A stretch of 19,627 nucleotides of DNA, taken from positions 1 to 19,627 of the forward strand of contig URSS01000049.1 of assembly GCA_900550545.1 (NCBI GenBank). Direction: 5' to 3'. Positions 5,773 through 13,220 of this stretch are shown one piece after another (the first letter of the stretch is position 1; each line of letters starts with the position of its first letter). The position numbers were made by a program, and so were the translations under genes. Source of the stretch: an uncultured Lachnobacterium sp. GTDB taxonomy: Bacteria > Bacillota > Clostridia > Lachnospirales > Lachnospiraceae. The notes under the pieces are model-generated. The model was not told the origin of the DNA and did no database searches. It was given only the letters and a program-made list of their open reading frames with translations.

Positions 5773-7530
5773 ATGGAATTAGATCGTAAAAAAATACAGC
5801 GGACTTTGTATTTTGTTGTATATGCATTGTTGCCGGTCGGCATATTTTATTTGATGGAAGCATATGAACACAATGCATTGCTGGAAGTCCGAACGGAAGC
5901 ACAGTTTTTTAATATTTTTATCTTTGAACTGCTGGCATGGATTATATACCTGGCAATTGGGCATATGTGCGCAGCGGCCCGTGTGATACTTGGAATTGCT
6001 ATGGCATTTGGAATTACCAATCATTATGTGATGAAGTTTCGTTCAACTCCGTTTGTGCCGTGGGACATTTTTTCTGTGCGTACAGCGACGAGCGTGGCGG
6101 AAAATTATGATTTTACACCGGATATGCGTATGGTGATCGTAACACTTATTTTTATTGCAGCGATGAGTCTGGTTCGCTTCTTGAAAAAAGCACCGAAAAT
6201 CAAACTGCAGGTAAGACTTGGCACTTTATTGGTCAGTGTTTTAGTGACCTGCCTTTTCGTAAATACACTGCAGAAAGAAGATTTTCAGACAAAACATTAT
6301 CTGTATCCGTTTCTGTTTACGCCGGCATATATGACAGAGGTCAATGGTATGGCGGTGACATTTGCCATGAATCTGGCGTATGTTGTCGTAGACAAACCGC
6401 AGGGATACAGTGCAAAAGACGCGCAGAAGACATTGGAAAGTTATGAAAAGACAGAAAATACAAAGCAAGATACGCAGGATCTTCCGAATATTATTGTAAT
6501 TATGGATGAAGCTTTTTCGGATCTGGCAGTCATTGGTGATTTACAGACGAACGAAGATTACATGCCATTTATGCATCAGATGCAGCAGGGACAGAAAAAT
6601 ACAATTACCGGATATGCACAGGTATCTGTATGTGGTGGAAATACGGCAAATTCCGAATTCGAATTTTTGACTGGTGATACAATGGCATTTCTGCCATCCG
6701 GAAGCATTGCATATCAGCAGTATGTGAAACAGGATACGCCATCTCTTGCAAGTTATTTGAAAGGTCTTGGGTATGCGACCTATGCGCAACATCCGTATTA
6801 TGCAAGCGGATGGGACAGAGAGCGCGTATATCCGCTTTTGGGCTTTGAACATATGGATTTTATCGACGATTATACGAATGTGTCGTATGTCCGGAAATAC
6901 ATCAGTGATGCATCTGATATGCAGCATATTATCGAGACTTATGAGAAGAAAGAAGCGGGCAAACCGGCATTTATATTTAATGTTACGATGCAGAATCACG
7001 GTGGTTATACGGATGTGTATCCGAATTTTGAAAATGATATACAGGCACAGTACAACAGTGATGCTTTGAATCAGTATCTGTCACTGATTCGTAAGACAGA
7101 TGCTGCTTTGGAAGATCTGGTTTCCTATTTCTCAAAGGCAGACGAAAAGACGGTAATCGTGTTCTTTGGTGATCATCAGCCGAGTGACGCAGTGGCAAAC
7201 CAGATTGAGATGGCAAGTGGAGTAGATCCTTCCGATATGAACAGTGAGCAGCAGAAGAAAAGATATCAGGTGCCGTATCTTGTCTGGGCAAATTATGACA
7301 TTGGAGAAGCCAGTGACCAGAATACAAGTCTGAACTATCTCTCGGCACAGGTTCTGAAAGCAGCAGGTGTGCCGACGAGTGCTTACCAGAACTATCTTCT
7401 GGAGCTGTGCAATACATATCCGGTATTTTCTGCCGCAGGCAGCACAGAGAACGTCGGTGCAGACAAGGATGCACTTTTAACGTATCGGAAACTTCAGTAT
7501 TATAATTTGTTTGAGAGGAATAAAAAATGA
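5773..7530 (+). CDS. LTA-synthase-family phosphoglycerol transferase (sulfatase fold)
   Basis: The enzyme likely moves glycerolphosphate from phosphatidylglycerol to a growing lipoteichoic-acid-like polymer on the outer face of the membrane. About five membrane helices fill residues 10-205, followed by an extracellular sulfatase-type domain. Visible motifs are NIIVIMDEAFSD (239-250, metal-binding acid), GGNTANSEFEFLTG (288-301, with T291 as the likely nucleophile that carries glycerolphosphate), GWDRERVY (346-353), TMQNHGGY (405-412) and FFGDHQP (464-470, metal-binding Asp and His). Its length of 585 is near the 600-650 of LtaS. The ribosome site (GAAAGAAG) before ATG 5773 is weak. It overlaps the next gene by 4 bases (ATGA), a sign of translational coupling. 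Whether it polymerises, primes or decorates cannot be told from sequence. Confidence 0.88.
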   Translation: MELDRKKIQRTLYFVVYALLPVGIFYLMEAYEHNALLEVRTEAQFFNIFIFELLAWIIYLAIGHMCAAARVILGIAMAFGITNHYVMKFRSTPFVPWDIFSVRTATSVAENYDFTPDMRMVIVTLIFIAAMSLVRFLKKAPKIKLQVRLGTLLVSVLVTCLFVNTLQKEDFQTKHYLYPFLFTPAYMTEVNGMAVTFAMNLAYVVVDKPQGYSAKDAQKTLESYEKTENTKQDTQDLPNIIVIMDEAFSDLAVIGDLQTNEDYMPFMHQMQQGQKNTITGYAQVSVCGGNTANSEFEFLTGDTMAFLPSGSIAYQQYVKQDTPSLASYLKGLGYATYAQHPYYASGWDRERVYPLLGFEHMDFIDDYTNVSYVRKYISDASDMQHIIETYEKKEAGKPAFIFNVTMQNHGGYTDVYPNFENDIQAQYNSDALNQYLSLIRKTDAALEDLVSYFSKADEKTVIVFFGDHQPSDAVANQIEMASGVDPSDMNSEQQKKRYQVPYLVWANYDIGEASDQNTSLNYLSAQVLKAAGVPTSAYQNYLLELCNTYPVFSAAGSTENVGADKDALLTYRKLQYYNLFERNKK

Positions 7531-10061
7531 ATCAGATAAAGCGTTTTGCGCATAGCAAAGCTTTTCCATATATAGTGGCATTTGGATTGCCGTTTCTCAT
7601 TTGCGTGATCATATGCATTGGAAATGGTGTGTATCCGTTTGGCGACAACTGTATTCTGCACATTGATATGTACCATCAGTACTGTCCGTTTTTTACAGAG
7701 TTTCTGAACAAACTTCAAACGGGCGGCAGCCTGCAGTATTCCTGGAATCTCGGACTGGGATCCGATTTTGTATCGCTGTATGCCTATTATCTCGCAAGTC
7801 CGTTGAATTTTCTGATCCTGCTTTGCCCGAAAAGCCATGTGATTGAATTTATGACACTTTTGATCATATTGAAAATTTCAGCAAGCGGACTGACTTTTTT
7901 CCTGTATATTCGTCATCATTACAAACTGATCGGAAAAGATGGCCGGATGCATAAGAACCAGATGATTCCGGCGCTGGTGTTCTCGACGGCATATGCGCTG
8001 TCAGGTTTTGTGGCTGCATACAGTTGGGATATTATGTGGATGGACTGCATTGCGCTGTTTCCGCTGATTATGATCGGACTGGAAAGACTCGTGCAGGAGA
8101 AAAAAGCAGGCCTGTATTACATTACGCTCGCTTTGTGTATCTTCTGTAATTACTATATCTCCATTATGATCTGCATTTTTCTGGTATTTGCATTTGCGTT
8201 ATTATTCTTTTCCCAGAAGAAGGGAAAAGGAGGGGCAATACTCCGGTTCGGGTGGTACTCGCTTCTCGCCGGAGCAAGTTCTGCCATCCTGCTTCTTCCG
8301 GAGATTGCCGTGTTAAGTGTTTCCGGATCGGCAGAGGGCGGTTTTCCAAAGACAGCCGAATTTTATTTCAACATTCTGGCAGAACTTGGAAGAGGCGCGG
8401 CAGTTACGAGTGTATACACAGGAAATGACCATTGGCCGAATCTGTATGCCGGGGCATTTTCGCTATTCCTTGTATGGATTTATGTATTGAACCGGAGGAT
8501 TTCCTGGAAAGAAAAAGCTCCACGCATAGCGATGCTTGTGTTTTTCCTTGTCAGTTTTGCAGAAAACCAGTTAGATTATATCTGGCATGGCATGCATTTC
8601 CCGCAGGCTTTACCGGGAAGACAGTCGTTTTTATACAGCTTTGTTCTTTTGTCGATGGGATTTGCAGCGGTTCGAAAGAGAAAAGGCACAAGGATCTGGA
8701 ACATTGCGGTGGCGGCTATCGTGTCTATGGCGCTGCTTCTTGTCGCAGGATGGTATGGAGATGAGACGGTGACAGAGCCGGTTTCACTGGTGATTACCGC
8801 ATTGTTTATTTGTGTGTATGCTGTGGCATTTGTTCTTACAAAAATAACAGGAAAGAAAAAGCGTCTGGCATTTGCACAGTTTGCAGTTTTTGTTGCAGTG
8901 GCTGAACTTGCTATCAATATGGCGGCCACGGGATTTGGCACGACAAGCCGTGTGGCATATACGGAAAAGCAATCCGATTACGAGAAGCTTCTTGAGATGG
9001 CAAAAGAAGATAATGAAGAGACAGGCAGCGGATTTTACCGTGTGGAAGATACGGGACGTAAGACAAAGAATGATGATTCCTTATATGGGTATGCGTCCGC
9101 AACGATTTTTTCTTCCCTGATGAATCTTGATGTGAGCCATCTGTTCCAGAGTCTGTTTATGGAAGGTGGAAAAAACTTCTATTGTTATAATGGAGCGACC
9201 CCACTCTCTTCTTCACTTTTTTCCGTAAAATATATGTTGTCAGACAATGCGTTGGAGGAAAGTCCGTATCGTACACTGGTCGGTGGCAGTGGAAAAAGCT
9301 TTCTGTATCGCAATAATTTCAGCCTTCCGCTTGGCTTCGTCATGGATGAGCAGGCAATCGCAGACTGGAATGTATCTACCGCGGACCGCATGGCATCACT
9401 CAATTCCTTTGCATCTGCATTGGGGGCAGAGGGACAGATGCTTTATCCGGCGACCTATGTTACTGATGCGAATGCGGGAGATACGACAATTGACATTGCG
9501 GAAGACGGGTATTATTATGCGGATTATGAAAGCTGTACTTCCGACACCCTGACAGTGAACCGCAGTGATGGATGGACGAAGCAATATTCAAAGACTTCCC
9601 ATCGGTATCTGATTGAATTGGGAGAATGTAAAGCAGGGGATGAGATTCACATCCTTAATTCCAATATGGAAAGTATTGAGTTTGAGGTGTATCAGTTAAA
9701 TGAAAAAGTGGTGCAGCAGGCGTTTGATACTTTGAATGCACAGACCATGCAGCTTACGGATATGACAGACCGTAAGATCGAAGGAAAAATTCAGGTACAG
9801 AACGCGGGAAGACTGATTTTATCGGTTCCGGCGGATGAAGGATGGACGCTGTATGTGGATGGAAAAGAGACAGAAATCGAACCACTTGCAGATGCACTTG
9901 TAGGGGTGCATCTGGAAAAGGGCAGTCATACGATAAAACTCTGTTATACAACGCCTGGACTGAAGGTGGGAGCCGGCTTCAGTCTTGGTGCGGTGGTTCT
10001 GTTTATGATCAGCGCATATGTAAGCACAAGAATAAGGAGAAAGAGAGAATTGCATGAGTAA
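7527..10061 (+). CDS. YfhO-family membrane glycosyltransferase (GT-C fold)
   Basis: YfhO proteins are polytopic GT-C enzymes that transfer sugars from a polyprenyl-phosphate carrier to cell-wall polymers outside the membrane. In Bacillus, Listeria and Staphylococcus such proteins modify lipoteichoic acid. This one has 844 residues with many hydrophobic segments from 12 to about 460. The first extracellular loop holds the conserved acidic motif with D40, D47 and Q51 (GDNCILHIDMYHQY). Next comes an extracellular region of about 350 residues with beta-rich segments, then a last membrane helix near 812-833 and a basic tail. The start overlaps the LTA-synthase-like gene (ATGA) with GAGAGGA upstream, and its end overlaps the next gene by 8 bases. 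The neighbours strongly support a role in decorating a glycerolphosphate polymer. Confidence 0.9.
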   Translation: MNQIKRFAHSKAFPYIVAFGLPFLICVIICIGNGVYPFGDNCILHIDMYHQYCPFFTEFLNKLQTGGSLQYSWNLGLGSDFVSLYAYYLASPLNFLILLCPKSHVIEFMTLLIILKISASGLTFFLYIRHHYKLIGKDGRMHKNQMIPALVFSTAYALSGFVAAYSWDIMWMDCIALFPLIMIGLERLVQEKKAGLYYITLALCIFCNYYISIMICIFLVFAFALLFFSQKKGKGGAILRFGWYSLLAGASSAILLLPEIAVLSVSGSAEGGFPKTAEFYFNILAELGRGAAVTSVYTGNDHWPNLYAGAFSLFLVWIYVLNRRISWKEKAPRIAMLVFFLVSFAENQLDYIWHGMHFPQALPGRQSFLYSFVLLSMGFAAVRKRKGTRIWNIAVAAIVSMALLLVAGWYGDETVTEPVSLVITALFICVYAVAFVLTKITGKKKRLAFAQFAVFVAVAELAINMAATGFGTTSRVAYTEKQSDYEKLLEMAKEDNEETGSGFYRVEDTGRKTKNDDSLYGYASATIFSSLMNLDVSHLFQSLFMEGGKNFYCYNGATPLSSSLFSVKYMLSDNALEESPYRTLVGGSGKSFLYRNNFSLPLGFVMDEQAIADWNVSTADRMASLNSFASALGAEGQMLYPATYVTDANAGDTTIDIAEDGYYYADYESCTSDTLTVNRSDGWTKQYSKTSHRYLIELGECKAGDEIHILNSNMESIEFEVYQLNEKVVQQAFDTLNAQTMQLTDMTDRKIEGKIQVQNAGRLILSVPADEGWTLYVDGKETEIEPLADALVGVHLEKGSHTIKLCYTTPGLKVGAGFSLGAVVLFMISAYVSTRIRRKRELHE

Positions 10062-11010
10062 GGGGAAAGTAAGTATTGTTGTTCCAATGTATAACGAACA
10101 GGAATCTTTGGGGATTTTATATCAGGAACTGAATCGGGTTACGGATACGATAAAGGATTACGAATTTGAGTATCTGTTTGTCAATGATGGTTCGAAGGAC
10201 AATACATTGCAGGAAATTCAAAAGCTGGCAGCAGCAGACGAGAGAGTGCATTATGTTTCGTTTTCCAGAAATTTTGGAAAAGAAGCAGCTTTATATGCAG
10301 GATTATCCAATGCCGAGGGAGATTACATCGCAACGATGGATGCGGATTTGCAGGATCCGCCGTCTTTACTGCCACAGATGCTTGCCATGATAGAAAGTCA
10401 GGATTGTGACAATGTGGCGACGCGGCGTGTCAACCGCAAAGGAGAACCGCCGATCCGTTCATTTTTTGCCCGCTGCTTTTACAAGCTGATGCGCCGGCTA
10501 TCAAACATCGATATCGCAGATGGGGCAAGAGATTATCGACTGATGAGCAGAGCAATGGTGGATTCGATACTCTCTGTCACCGAATACAATCGCTTTTCCA
10601 AAGGCATATTTGCATGGGTAGGTTATGAGACGAAATGGCTGGAGTTTGAGAATGTGGAGCGCTCGGCGGGAGAGACAAAATGGAGCTTTTGGAAACTGGT
10701 GCGGTATTCGATTGATGGCATTATAAATTTTTCCAATATGCCGCTTCAGATATCTTCCTATCTTGGAATGATACTTACGATTGTTTCGTTTATCGCGATT
10801 ATCATTGAGGTGATCCGTGCACTTGTGTTTGGTGATCCGGTGGCAGGCTGGCCGTCGCTGGTGTGTATTATTACATTTATTGGCGGCATTGAATTGTTCT
10901 GCATGGGCATTATGGGCCAGTATATTGCCAAGACTTATATGGAAGTAAAACGCAGACCGCATTATATTGTAAAAGAATGCAATTGCAAAAATGCAAAGAG
11001 AAATAATTAA
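10054..11010 (+). CDS. Polyprenyl-phosphate glycosyltransferase, CsbB/GtrB type (GT2)
   Basis: This family-2 enzyme likely loads a sugar from a nucleotide-sugar onto undecaprenyl phosphate on the cytoplasmic face. The GT-A domain covers about 1-225: SIVVPMYNEQ (7-16), FVNDGSKDNT (42-51), SRNFGKEAAL (71-80, a hallmark of this subfamily) and the metal-binding ATMDADLQDPP (93-103, D96 and D98). Two membrane helices follow at about 234-258 and 265-287, as in CsbB, GtrB and YkcC proteins. Its 318 residues are typical. The sugar (GlcNAc, glucose or galactose) cannot be read from sequence. It overlaps the YfhO-type gene by 8 bases. That CsbB-YfhO pairing is known from Firmicutes. No GtcA-like flippase is encoded nearby. 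Confidence 0.92.
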   Translation: MSKGKVSIVVPMYNEQESLGILYQELNRVTDTIKDYEFEYLFVNDGSKDNTLQEIQKLAAADERVHYVSFSRNFGKEAALYAGLSNAEGDYIATMDADLQDPPSLLPQMLAMIESQDCDNVATRRVNRKGEPPIRSFFARCFYKLMRRLSNIDIADGARDYRLMSRAMVDSILSVTEYNRFSKGIFAWVGYETKWLEFENVERSAGETKWSFWKLVRYSIDGIINFSNMPLQISSYLGMILTIVSFIAIIIEVIRALVFGDPVAGWPSLVCIITFIGGIELFCMGIMGQYIAKTYMEVKRRPHYIVKECNCKNAKRNN

Positions 11011-11028
11011 AACAAAGGAGATGAAGCA

Positions 11029-11247
11029 ATGGACAACAAAGCGAACAAATTTCTGGTTATTGGAGCCGTGGTGGTGATTGTGGCAGTAATTATTGTAGCA
11101 ATCGTAACGTCGGGAAGGGATTACAGTAGTCCGAACGATGCACAGATGTATAATACGCAAGATGGCATGACGTTTACAGACGAAGATGGAAATGAATATG
11201 AAATCAGCGACTGGACAGAGGTCGGAGAAACGGAGTATGAAGATTAA
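11029..11247 (+). CDS. Small single-pass membrane protein with acidic outer tail
   Basis: No known family is recognised. The 72 residues have a short basic start (MDNKANK), one strongly hydrophobic helix (FLVIGAVVVIVAVIIVAIVT, 8-27), then a polar, very acidic tail of about 45 residues that ends in EVGETEYED. By the positive-inside rule the tail faces outward. AAAGGAGATG lies 6 to 8 bases before ATG 11029. It is the last gene of the LTA-type operon, 18 bases after the CsbB-like gene, and a terminator follows, so it is probably an accessory subunit of that system. A carrier-translocation or scaffold role would be a guess. Confidence 0.8.
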   Translation: MDNKANKFLVIGAVVVIVAVIIVAIVTSGRDYSSPNDAQMYNTQDGMTFTDEDGNEYEISDWTEVGETEYED

Positions 11248-11258
11248 AAGATGATACG

Positions 11259-11288
11259 AGGGGCACCTGCATGAGAGGTGTCCTTTTT
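11259..11288 (+). terminator. Terminator of the LTA-type operon
   Basis: GGGCACCT (11261-11268) pairs with AGGTGTCC (11276-11283) with one G-T wobble and a 7-base loop, followed by TTTTT. The stretch from 11289 to 11370 shows no further structure I can support. Confidence 0.85.
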
Positions 11289-11370
11289 ATATCTTACCAT
11301 ATTTGCGATAGCATGACACGCAAAAAGCACTAAATACAGTATCTGCGCCGTTTGTGACCCTATATTTTGA

Positions 11371-11399
11371 TTGACTGCCTATGTAAAGTTTTATATAAT
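11371..11399 (+). promoter_or_regulatory. Near-consensus promoter of the glucosaminidase-cohesin operon
   Basis: TTGACT (11371-11376), exactly 17 bases, TATAAT (11394-11399). The start would be near 11406, giving a short leader before ATG 11441. It probably drives the dockerin enzyme, the cohesin-like gene and possibly clpC, since no terminator is visible between them. Confidence 0.88.
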
Positions 11400-11440
11400 G
11401 AAAACTAGCATATTATGTCTTGAAAGGGGTATGCACAAAT

Positions 11441-13189
11441 ATGATAAACAAAAGAAAGCGCTTGTTGAGCATTGTGCTAAGCTGCATAATACTGATTTCA
11501 GGCGGAGGTTTTTTTTCGAATACAGATGTTGCAGAGGCTGCAACAGATGCTACTTTTTCTTCGGAAATGAAGGTGGCAGGGTTCCCAGACAGCTATATAA
11601 CCGGGCTTGCGCAGCTGCACAAGCAGTATCCGCAATGGCAGTTTGAAGCGGTAGATACCGGTCTTGACTGGGGAACAGTGATTACCAAAGAAAGTGTAAA
11701 TGGTGTGAATCTGGTTCCAAAAAGCGGAGATGACGCAAGAAAATCTACTGCAGCAGGAGCTTATGACTGGAATACAAATACATGGACAATCTATGATGGA
11801 TCGAACTGGGTCGCAGCGAATTCCGGATACATTGCTTATTATATGGACCCAAGAAATTTTTTGAATGAGACAGATATTTTTCAGTTTGAAAGCCTGAGCT
11901 TTAATAAGTCACAGACAAAATCCGGAGTGAATGCAATACTTTCCGGAACATTTATGGCAAAGACCGTGACAGATTCGGATAAAACGACACTCAATTATGC
12001 GAATGCATTTATGAAAATCGGTGAACTTACAGGTGTCAGTCCGTATCATCTGGCATCCCGTGTGCGGCAGGAACAGGGCTTGAATGGAACAAGCTCGCTC
12101 ATTTCCGGAACGTACAAAGGCTATGAGGGGTATTTCAATTATTTCAATGTCGGAGCGGCCGGAGTAACCTCTACACTGGTTATCAAGAATGGACTTGCCT
12201 ATGCGAAGAAAGCCGGATGGGACACGCGATATAAAGCATTGCTCGGCGGTTCGCAGCTTCTTGCAAAGAATTATATTGCAGTGGGGCAGGATACATTATA
12301 TTTTCAGAAATTTAATGTAGTCAATAAAAAGAATCTTTATGGACATCAGTATATGAGTAATCTGACAGCTGCTTATACGGAGGGGCGAAAACTTGGACAG
12401 GGCTATACGGACAAGCAGCAGGCGTTTGTTTTCCGGATTCCGGTATACAAATCCATGCCGTCATCTGCAGTAACCTTTACAGCGACGGGCAATCCAAACA
12501 ATTATTTGAAGAATATTACAGTGGCAGGACAAAGCCTGACGCCGGGATTCAAGAGCGATACAACAAAATATTCACTGGTTGTTGAAAATACGGTTTCTTC
12601 TATTTCTGTAAATGCGACAGCTGTGGCTGCAACTTCCACAATTACAGGAACGGGAACCAAAAAATTGAATGTGGGAACCAATACGATCAATGTCAAATGT
12701 AAATCCGCAAGTGGCTCCACACGTACATACAAGCTTACCGTTGTCCGAAAAGAGGCGGCGAAACCTACGGGAACGCTTTCATCTACAAAATATACGGTGG
12801 GTGATAAATATATTACAGGAATCACACCGGGAACCAAGGCATCCACTTTTCTTGCAGGACTTTCCGTAGATGGAGGAACTGCAAAGCTTGTTGGAGCTAA
12901 TGGCAAACAAAATCAGGGACTGGCAGCGACTGGAAACAAAGTCGAAGTATATGTGGACAACAAGAAGAAAACTTCCTACGAAGTTGTGATTTATGGAGAT
13001 GTCAACGGAGACGGAGAAATCAATGTTTTAGATATGATAAAGGTCAATCGTCATATTCTTGGATTGGATAAACTGTCTGGAGTTTATCTGGTTGCAGCAG
13101 ATGCCAACCGCAAGGGGGATGGTCTGAATGTATTGGACATGATTTACATCAATCGTCATGCATTGGGCTTAAGTACCATAAAACAGTAA
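11441..13189 (+). CDS. Secreted glucosaminidase (GH73-type) with cadherin-like and dockerin domains
   Basis: This is a predicted peptidoglycan hydrolase cutting N-acetylglucosaminyl bonds outside the cell. A signal peptide spans about 1-33 (KRKR, then a hydrophobic core, AEA). The glucosaminidase-like domain covers about 45-340, with likely catalytic E211 in SRVRQEQGLNG (206-216) and YFNYFNVGA (231-239). A cadherin-like beta-sandwich follows (about 355-437), then an unassigned beta region (445-515) and a dockerin (518-582). The dockerin has two repeats: DVNGDGEINVLD (520-531) with VNRHILGL, and DANRKGDGLNVLD (554-566) with INRHALGL. ATG 11441 is preferred; a TTG 21 bases upstream in frame is less likely, because AAAGGGG precedes the ATG by about 11 bases. 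The next gene encodes a membrane cohesin-like protein 31 bases away, suggesting that the dockerin docks the enzyme there. Confidence 0.9.
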   Translation: MINKRKRLLSIVLSCIILISGGGFFSNTDVAEAATDATFSSEMKVAGFPDSYITGLAQLHKQYPQWQFEAVDTGLDWGTVITKESVNGVNLVPKSGDDARKSTAAGAYDWNTNTWTIYDGSNWVAANSGYIAYYMDPRNFLNETDIFQFESLSFNKSQTKSGVNAILSGTFMAKTVTDSDKTTLNYANAFMKIGELTGVSPYHLASRVRQEQGLNGTSSLISGTYKGYEGYFNYFNVGAAGVTSTLVIKNGLAYAKKAGWDTRYKALLGGSQLLAKNYIAVGQDTLYFQKFNVVNKKNLYGHQYMSNLTAAYTEGRKLGQGYTDKQQAFVFRIPVYKSMPSSAVTFTATGNPNNYLKNITVAGQSLTPGFKSDTTKYSLVVENTVSSISVNATAVAATSTITGTGTKKLNVGTNTINVKCKSASGSTRTYKLTVVRKEAAKPTGTLSSTKYTVGDKYITGITPGTKASTFLAGLSVDGGTAKLVGANGKQNQGLAATGNKVEVYVDNKKKTSYEVVIYGDVNGDGEINVLDMIKVNRHILGLDKLSGVYLVAADANRKGDGLNVLDMIYINRHALGLSTIKQ

Positions 13190-13220
13190 TAAAACAGGTA
13201 GAAGAAAGGCATGTATAGCA

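Noticed and set aside
10501..11160. 219-codon minus-strand frame opposite the CsbB-like and small membrane genes
   Set aside because: The translation is rich in His, Asn and Cys, as expected of an antisense shadow, with no motif, ribosome site or promoter.
11431..11646. ATG at 11431 starting a 72-codon frame over the glucosaminidase start
   Set aside because: It is closer to the AAAGGGG site than ATG 11441, but its frame is a shadow rich in Arg, Cys and Phe, whereas 11441 opens into a clean signal peptide.
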